From Piper betle (Eukaryota > Streptophyta > Magnoliopsida > Piperales > Piperaceae), in assembly GCA_033002965.1 (NCBI GenBank), contig JAURVB010012671.1, positions 1 through 64,000 on the forward strand: a stretch of 64,000 bases of DNA. The letters are read 5' to 3'. The translations under genes and the position numbers were made by a program. The stretch's first letter is position 1. Each line of letters opens with the position of its first letter. Below the pieces are notes generated by a model. That model saw nothing but the letters and a program-made list of their open reading frames with translations, did no database searches and was not told where the DNA came from. Positions 56,191-64,000 of this stretch are shown here, in pieces.

Positions 56191-59100
56191 CACTAGTAGA
56201 ATATCCCTCATCAAAGTGACCGCATTAAAACGGATAAATTTTACGATTGCTTTGTGACAGCAAATTCAATAACATAATATATCTAGATTTAGTAACCATT
56301 TAGCGTCCAATTTAGTGACCAGAACTTTGTAACCGTACTTTGTGTTTGCTAATTACGATCGCAAAATATTTGTGATTGCTATTTATGTTTGTATATCAGT
56401 TGCTAAGTTGAATTTCTAAGCTTAATAATTTGAAATCAATCTGCGACCGTGGTTGCGGTCGCAAATTGGTTGAGAATTTTATAAATTTATTGCAGCTGCA
56501 TTAGCGGTCACAAAATGTCGATTACAGAAAAAAATTAGCCTCCCTTCCCCTGAACCCTAAGCTCACCTCCCATTCATTGTTGCTGATGCATTTCGCCATT
56601 GCTGGAAGTTGGTGCTGGTCACTGATAGCTTTGTATGTTGTAGCCATTTCAATTCACACACGTTTTAGGTATAATTTTTCAGTTTTTAAAGTTTTATTTT
56701 TTTAAATAAATATGCTAATTATGATTGAAATTATTGATCGTTGTTGTTTGTTAATTATTGTTGAATGTTTAGTGTTTGTTGGTACGACGAATTGTTAAAA
56801 TTATGATTTATTTTGTGATTAATTATGATTATTATTTTATATATTTTGAAATTAGGGTAGGTGGGTTTTTTTAAAACTAATTAATTTGATTATGTTTGAA
56901 ATTTAATTATAATTATTGTTGAATGTTTATTGTTTATTGTTAGGACAAATTTTAAAATTAGGGTTTATTTTGTGATTATGATTATTATTTTGAATATATT
57001 TTATATTAGGATAGTTGGAATTTTTAAATTCTAATTAATTTGATTATTCTTAAAATTTTATTATAATTGTTGTTGAATGTTTATTGTTTATTGTTGTTCA
57101 CATATAAGATTTAAAATAATGATTATGATATTATTATTAGCATAATTTTGTTTTGTTTGTTTAAATTCATGATTAAAATTAGTTATTAAAATTAATTATT
57201 ATTTTGTAATAATTGAAAAATAGATGTATAAAGTAATAATTGAATTAATACAATGACACTTTGCTTAAACTTGAGATTTAAATTTTCATAACACTTAAAT
57301 TATAAATTAATTTTATAAGCTAAAGTATTTAAATTGATAATTTTCTATAGTCGATTAGTTTGGATTATAGTCGAGCATTATATATGATTCCATAAGATCA
57401 AGTATATTATTTAGTGTTTTTTTTACTTGATTAGTTTTGAGTTATGTTGAGCACTATGATTTCATAAATAACTTTTAATTTGTCATTGTTTTATTTTACA
57501 ATCATGTAAAACAATAATTTTCAAGTATTACATGCATTTTATATAAACATATAGATTATGTTGTATGTTATTGTATTATAGACGTCTAAGTTAACTTGTT
57601 TTCAATGCTTAGTACATGTGATAATGAATACAAATGAACGTGATTGGATGTATAAAAGGTGGTTAGAATGAAGAATGTTCAATCAAGATTATGAGCGAGG
57701 AGTTTGGATGATTCTTGATTTTGCATTCTTGCATCTATGAATTGTGAGTGATTTGAAAATTATTTATCTGTGCAATAGATGTGCCAATCAATGAGAATTT
57801 ACTGTTCATATCATAGAATCAAGAGTATGAAAGTTTTAAGTTCAAGTGCAATTGATCGGGATAAATTAAGTTTTAGGGAGGTAGAATATGATGTTGTTGG
57901 TTCACTTTTTAAGGCTCCTTATCAATCGGCACACCGACATGACTCCACTGTTGAACAACCTAATCGGGAAGTACTAACATTTTATGGTTTCCTTTAATAA
58001 AAAGATAAAGAATTGTACCCAGGTTGTGACTATACAATTCCTCTATATACAAATGTAAGGTTATTAAATATAAAAAAATCATAATGTTGCCCATACAACA
58101 TTTGATGAGTTTATTTCTGTTATGAAAAATATTTTTCCAAGAGAAAATAAGTTACTGAGTTCTTTTTATAACTCAAAGAAATTGATGAGGAATTTAGGAA
58201 TTGGAGTAGAAAAATACGTATATGTCCTAACAAGTGCATGTAGTTTTATAAGGAGACATTGCATTTATTTACAAGAGTGTCTACACTGCAAGGCTAAAAG
58301 ATATCTAGTAGCAAATGAAGATGGTAATCAGAAGAAGCGTGTCAAAGCTAAAGAGTTTCAATATTTTCATATTATTTGAAGAGTACAAAGATTATTCATG
58401 CTGCGAAAGACCATCGAATACATGTCTTGGAATGCAAAGAATCCGGGGGTCCTTGAGGTAATGACTCACCCTTCACATAACAAGGCATGGAAACATTTTG
58501 ATAAATGTCACCCTTTTTGTTTCAGATCCACGCAATGTAAGATTAGGCTTGAGGGAAAAATAAGAACCAGATGACGGAGAAGGACAGTGAAATTACCAGT
58601 CAAGTTGGTGGATCTGTTATTTTAGAGAATCATGAAGAACATTGGTATGAATACTTTTCTTTAATTATTTTGTTCATCATTTGATTAGGTTATAATTTAT
58701 TTAAATTCTTTTGTAATGCAGGATAAATCATATGGAGGCCCCGTCCCGTAGTCAGTTTGTTTGAACACATGTACCAGAAAGGCAAATGGAAGGGTGTACA
58801 TGCCGATAAGAAGGCTGTGGCGATAAATTTTCATATTTTATTTTATTTCTACTTATTATTTACTTTTTAAATAAGTAAGTGGATTCAAATTTCCATTTCA
58901 AAATATGATTTTGTTGTAAAATTTACAAGTTAATGTAAAACCAAACATTTCCTACTTGATGAATGTGAAATTTTTTTATGAATGTGTAAATTTTGCATGT
59001 GTAATTCTATTTTTTAATATTTGTTAAATGTTTAATTATTGTCAACAGTTTGAGTAAATGAATAAACATGGGTTGAAGAAGCTTGTGTTATTTTTACTTT

Positions 59101-60764
59101 CCAGAGAAGCACCCATGTGAAGAGTAAATATTTCCAACATGATGAATGTGAAATTGTTTTATGAATGTGTAAATTTTGCATGTGTAATTTTATTCTCTAC
59201 TAGCCAAATGTTTAATTATTGCCAATAGTTTGAGTAAACGAATAAATATGGGTTGACAAACTTTATGTTGTTTTTGCCTTTCAAGAGAAGGACTCATGTG
59301 AAGACCAAACATTTCATGCTTTATGAATGTGTAAATTTTGTATGTATAATTCTATTTTCTACTATTTATCAAATGTTTAAATATTACCATCAATTCGAGT
59401 AAATGAATAAATATGAGTCGGCGAAGCTTTTGTGTTGTTTTTGCTTTGCAAGAGAAGGATATGTAAAGACTAAACATTTCCTACTTGATGAATATGAAAA
59501 TGTGTGTCGAATGTGTAAATTTTGTGTGAAATATGGATTATAAAATTGTGAAATATGACATGAAAAATTTGTATAGTTATGAAATTTTTTCTCATGTTCC
59601 ATTTACAGGGAAAACTCTCTTGATTTTTGTAATTATATATTTTATAATGATTTCGAATATATCAAACTTCTTTTTACATAATGTCATATGTGTTTTACTC
59701 ATTTTGTGCATGCTTTCTTTTTTAAAAGCTATTAACTGATCTATGTTAATCAATAATATTTTTTAGTCAGGTACCGAGAGTGCATAAAGTTGACGTATTA
59801 TACTGATCCTTTTAGCCAATCGTTGGTAGTCGACCCTGTGACTTGATATGCAATAAGAAAGCCAAACAATGGTCAATATTATAGATTGAGATTTGCATTG
59901 ACGAAAATGCACCACCTTCCTCCAGAGTCACGTCGATCCAAATGCACCACCTTCCTCTAGAGTCACATCAATCCACTTCTTGCACTGTCGATGATTTGGG
60001 GTCCGGTGCTAGTAAGATGAGCTAGACTCCTCAGCCTGATGGGCTTTTCCTTGGCCGGCTACAAGATTTATAAACTTGCGAGTAGGATAGACATGAAGAG
60101 ATCAAAAGAATGAGGGAGGAGATGAGTGTGGAGGTTGAGGCTTGAGACCGCTAACTTACCCAGCTTCTTGACGAGAGAGCTAGCGACCGAGGTAGAAGAC
60201 TCAGAGCAGAGATGACTGTTTTGTCCAGTCCATTATTATTTTTAAACGTTTGGATGCTTCACCATATGATGACCATATATAAAAAATAACGCCATGGCTT
60301 TTTGATGACGACCCTAATATTCCCCTGTCATTATCCTCTTGCCCCTCCCTTGATATAGATATAACTAAAGTTTTTTTTGTATTAAATATTTAATTTATAT
60401 TTCATGTATGAAATTGAATATTGTATCATATTTTAGATTTAACTTTATATATATATAAATATATAATCACCATATCTATTTATTTATAATCTTTTGTTAT
60501 TAAGCAAGTAATTTAAAACAAAAAATAACAACTATTTTAAAAATATTGGGTTATTTTGCAACCAGGTTGCTTCGGTTTTGTGACTGCATCTGCGATTGAA
60601 ACCCGGTTGCAAAGGTTTAGTGATCGGAAAGAAACTATTGTAGAATTGAAGTTGAAACTTGATTTGCGATCGGAAACCCAGTTATAAATAATTTGCAACC
60701 GGATTTTGACCGTGAATATGGTTGCTAATTTTGAAACCGAACGGAAATGGTGAGTCTAGTAGCA
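56191..60764 (+). mobile_element. Decayed CACTA (En/Spm) transposon
   Basis: The left end is CACTAGTAGAATATCC and the right end, in reverse, is TGCTACTAGACTCACC; the first two bases have drifted. Both ends carry subterminal repeats typical of CACTA elements, such as GCGACCGTGGTTGCGGTCGC at about 56,443-56,462 and GCAACCGG words at 60,550-60,720. A TNP2-like transposase remnant lies inside. The flanks TTA (56188-56190) and TTT (60765-60767) are a near match to a 3-bp target copy. Length is about 4.57 kb, short for an autonomous element. Confidence 0.8.
57779..58570 (+). pseudogene. TNP2-type CACTA transposase remnant
   Basis: Conserved TNP2 blocks are readable across stops and frame changes. 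They are ELYPGCDYTIPLYTNVRLLN (from about 58,008), a helix ending SSFYNSKKLMRNLGIGVEKY, the cysteine region ECLHCKAKRYLVANEDG, RVKAKEFQYF, then RVQRLFMLRKTIEYMSWNAK and HPSHNKAWKHFDKCHPF. This is the transposase of En/Spm elements, which cuts and joins CACTA ends. Stops near 57,997, 58,083 and 58,378 show it is dead. A Cys/His-rich part is missing the usual spacing. Confidence 0.85.
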
Positions 60765-61849
60765 TTTTTGTCACCAAATTTCTTCCTGGTCCCAAAGTTT
60801 ATCAGCAACCTTACCTACTATGGCCGGATTATGGCAAATTTTATCAACGACATCATTTACGGTCTTTGACGATCAGATTTTGTAACTTTTCAATCGCTGA
60901 AGACTGATTTTTTTAATAGTTGTATACAATATTGTTAATATTAGCGGTAAAATCTTACACTAGCGTCCCCACCCCCAAAAAACAACTTACTACCATTTGG
61001 AATGTGGCGTAAATTACCATGCACATACGTACAAGAATACAACTGCAACCACAGGAAATTTTAAACAATGGGGACTATTGAGACACATGCATGAGCACTG
61101 CAGCTGCTAGAGTCCACGGCCATGGACGTGGTCAGAGAAGCAGATCAGGTCTGAATCAGAAGGAAGAGCGTAAAGAAGAGACAGCAATATTGTGCTCATC
61201 GAGATCAGCAGCTAGCTATGCAATCTTGCAGGGAGAGAGAGCACACACAGAGAGAGAATGAAATATAAATGATGGTGTAATCATTCCCAAATAATTTTCA
61301 ACTCCTCCTTTTCTATCTAGGCCTGCAAATACATACTGTCATCTCTGTGATGGTATAGTATATCGTAGCAGTGGGTCCGGGCATCCTTTTGATCAGAGTG
61401 TGATCTGCTACATTTGTCTGAAAAACTTGCAGGGAGAGGAGGGAAGGAGGTGGTTGTTCTTGGGTAGGAAGAGAAAGGGGGCGTGGGCTGCGTAATGCCC
61501 GCCGGTTCTCTGCTTCTTCTTCCGAGGAATTCCACGGAGAGCCCGCGAGTTCTTCTCTTTTATCCGATCAGTACACAAAGTCAAGCCCCCCATCGATCTG
61601 CATTTATCTATCATGGGCAGCTGCTAGTCTGCCATTTTTTTAATTGCCGATTCAAATTATTAACCGCACTTATTGATGAATCATTGAGTAGGGAGGGAGT
61701 TAATTCGTTTGGCCTTATATAGCTATGTATTATAAAGTTATCTTTTTGTTCTCATTTATATACATGAAGTTGAGGATACTTAGTTAACAGCTTATGCTTA
61801 TTTATGGATATTATAAACTTGGTTAAAATGAATTTAATTAAGAATTCAT
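60765..61849. other. Intergenic stretch, no supported gene
   Basis: I see no gene. A GA-rich, slightly GC-richer part at 61,060-61,620 contains overlapping short frames on both strands without family resemblance. It could be part of a non-coding transcript, but nothing in the sequence decides this. Confidence 0.55.
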
Positions 61850-62203
61850 CACTATAAAAAAATTGATTTTCTACATGTTCTAAAAAAATGGTGTGGAGCG
61901 TCTTCTCCACTACAATTTTTTGAGTAGAGAAAAAGTCTAGATTTTTTTAATATTTAGACATTTTTAAAGGTGGGTATGTGATAATTTTTTAACTTTTCTT
62001 CCACGCCACTTAATTTCTTCACTCCACTTTTTCTTTGCGTTTTATGATTAAAAAATATTTTTGGGGTGAAGAAACGTTATACAATTAACACGTATTTACC
62101 TTCGAATATTTCAAAATATAGAAAAAAATCTAGAGTTTTTCTCAGGACTCCATGATAAATATTGGTGTGGAGAAGACATAGAAAAAAGTTATTTTTTGTA
62201 GTG
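61850..62203. mobile_element. CACTA-type MITE, TSD CAT
   Basis: The left end CACTATAAAAAAATTGA and the reversed right end CACTACAAAAAATAACTTT are inverted repeats. The subterminal word GGTGTGGAG appears near both ends. The element is 354 bp and non-coding. CAT directly precedes it (61847-61849) and follows it (62204-62206), the 3-bp duplication expected of CACTA transposases. Its ends differ from those of the element at 56-61 kb, so it depends on another family. Confidence 0.88.
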
Positions 62204-64000
62204 CATTCACATAGATATAATTGTTTTTAAAAAACAAATTCCTCATACTAATTTTTTCTATAAAGTTATCGGAGTGGTGAAACAATTTAATACCAAAGTA
62301 CTTAATTGAGGAAAAATTTAATTTTAAGGCCAAAGTACTTAATTAGGTACTAATTCAAATTTTACCAGAGTTAAAAATATTACTCCGCGGGGTGTATATT
62401 TATTCTGGACTAAAGGTGTTCGTACAGAATTGAAATTGGTATCCTGGAGAAATTTGTGATACTTATCGAAGTTAAATTGGTTTTTCTTGTTTGGAAATAA
62501 CTAATTAATTAAAATATATCTACAATTAATTATTAATTATGATACACACAGGAAGCAACGTTGGGCATTTTTACGAACTATTTTACTCGATATTACCGTA
62601 AGAATATTTAAACACTAATGGGAAAAAATAAGTTAAGTTTTTCATAGAAATGATATTAAAGAAATCTGATCAGGAATATTTTGTTGATTTTAAAGTATGA
62701 AATTCAACAATTTGACAAACCAAAATTACCGAAAATACTAATTATTTGCTCTGACCTACTCTAAATTGTTTTATATTTAATGTTGTGCCAAGCAATGATT
62801 TCTAATCAAATAAAAAAGTGCATTTAGCTAATTCATCCGTAAATACATTATACAATATTATCACATATATTTTTCTTTTTATTTTTTTGAATGGAGTAGT
62901 AGTATTATTCCAAGTAGGTGAGCATTTTAATGAAGCATCGGGAGCAAAGGGAGGCTCCCTTAAGTATTATGAGCAGTTAAGATATAGATAGACAGGCAGG
63001 ACCTGCTGCTAAGACATTGTGATCCACATCTCCTTGTCACACAGAACGGTCTGCGTTGCATGAATCTGCTCTACCATTATCCCCCTTCACCATCTGTTTG
63101 TACCAAAAAAATACCAACGTCAATGCCATGTAATATTCTCCCAATGTGGTCTGCATGAGGGAGAGAGCTTTTATCTACACCATTTGTTTGGGTATATACG
63201 TGTGGGGCGAGAAGCCTCCCAGCCTTGTATTGTCAGCAGCAAAGATATTTTAACATGCAACACCATGACAAAGAGTGGGGCTTGGTCCCCCTTTCCTTAA
63301 CCTGCTTAGGACTCCATTTAGAGTTGTTCTTTAGAGTTTTGGTTCCTTGTGTGAGCAGCAGGATTGAGTGGCCATTGTCTCCACAATCACACAATAAGGT
63401 CATGATATAACATCGAGCTGATATCTAATTCTTACTTGTAGAATGCCAAGTTTTTGTGGGTTTTCATGTTAAGCACTATTAGTTCTTATCGGGCCAATCA
63501 TACGATGAGAAAGACATACTAATCACGAAAATAGGGTTTGGTAGAGGAAAGTTTCTCCCCCAACGACCGTCGCAAAAGTTTTCGATTTTTTGTCACCAAA
63601 ATCCCGTTTTCTTGTAGTTATATTTTTGCTTCTTTTGAGGAAGAAGGCAATGGTTATAACTTGTTTACATAAACTAGCAAGTGATACATAGTTTGAGTAC
63701 CATAGACCAGCCAAATAAACCAACGGCATGCACAGTAACTCAATAGGATCTTACGGGTCCCTATAAGATGCATTGGCACCACCGTCTTCATGTGCAGTTC
63801 TATGTGATGATGTAAGAAATTCATCAATCATGTGTCTTTCTTGCATGAGAGAGCTTAGACCTCTTCACTTTTGAATGAGCTCTCCAATCGGCTCCTCTCT
63901 ACCATATTGACAACCAACCAGTCATGTTTATTTGTAGCTTTTTTCTTCTTTGTTGGAAAAGCTATAAAGCAAGACAACCACGTGAACATTGCAATGAGAT
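62204..64000. other. AT-rich intergenic stretch to window end
   Basis: I see no gene, RNA gene or transposon with recognisable ends. A perfect 7-bp inverted repeat AAGGGAG-G-CTCCCTT lies at about 62,948-62,962. The small frames on both strands have no supporting features. Confidence 0.55.

Overview
The window is nuclear DNA of a flowering plant, most likely a eudicot. It has intron-bearing plant genes, very AT-rich intergenic DNA, and a long stack of Ty3/Gypsy LTR retrotransposons with TG...CA termini and primer-binding sites for initiator tRNA-Met. I cannot name the species from sequence alone.

The first 38.7 kb is almost entirely LTR retrotransposon DNA. From 1 to 5.6 kb there are pieces of an integrase gene cut by LTRs, including a solo LTR (1532-4280) with an exact 5-bp target duplication. 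From 5.6 to 11 kb lies the 3' part of a decayed element on the + strand, itself split by another solo LTR (6412-8977). From about 11 to 20.8 kb lies the best-preserved element, on the - strand: 5' LTR, an odd triple primer-binding site, gag with tandem zinc knuckles, protease, then RNase H, integrase and chromodomain. Its reverse transcriptase core is deleted and its 3' LTR is chimeric. From 21.2 to 29.4 kb three LTRs are nested inside one another, the inner two being solo LTRs with perfect 5-bp target duplications. From 29.6 to 38.7 kb there is an LTR-internal-LTR-internal tandem of a second subfamily with about 2.95-kb LTRs.

This stack ends inside a host gene. The first coding exons of a TOM1-like (VHS/GAT, TOL1-type) gene lie on the - strand at 38.7-39.5 kb with a leader exon near 40.1 kb, and similarity stops abruptly at about 38,666. 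The rest of the gene is not in the window. Next come two tandem hAT-like non-autonomous elements (41.66-43.44 kb) that share a target site and carry a module also found in the LTRs. Two intact-looking host genes follow, tail to tail: a seven-exon plastid-type NAD(P)-binding Rossmann protein like Arabidopsis At1g32220 (+, 43.7-47.5 kb), and a six-exon survival-motor-neuron (SMN)-like splicing factor gene (-, 48.1-51.1 kb).

The last 13 kb has no gene I can support. It holds a decayed CACTA (En/Spm) transposon with a TNP2 transposase remnant (56.2-60.8 kb), a 354-bp CACTA-type MITE with a perfect CAT target duplication (61.85-62.2 kb), microsatellites and AT-rich spacer.

The host genes do not form a shared pathway. 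The most unusual material is in the transposons: the triple primer-binding site, the triplicated zinc knuckle, LTR minisatellites at equivalent positions, and a palindrome-bearing module shared by LTRs and hAT-like elements.
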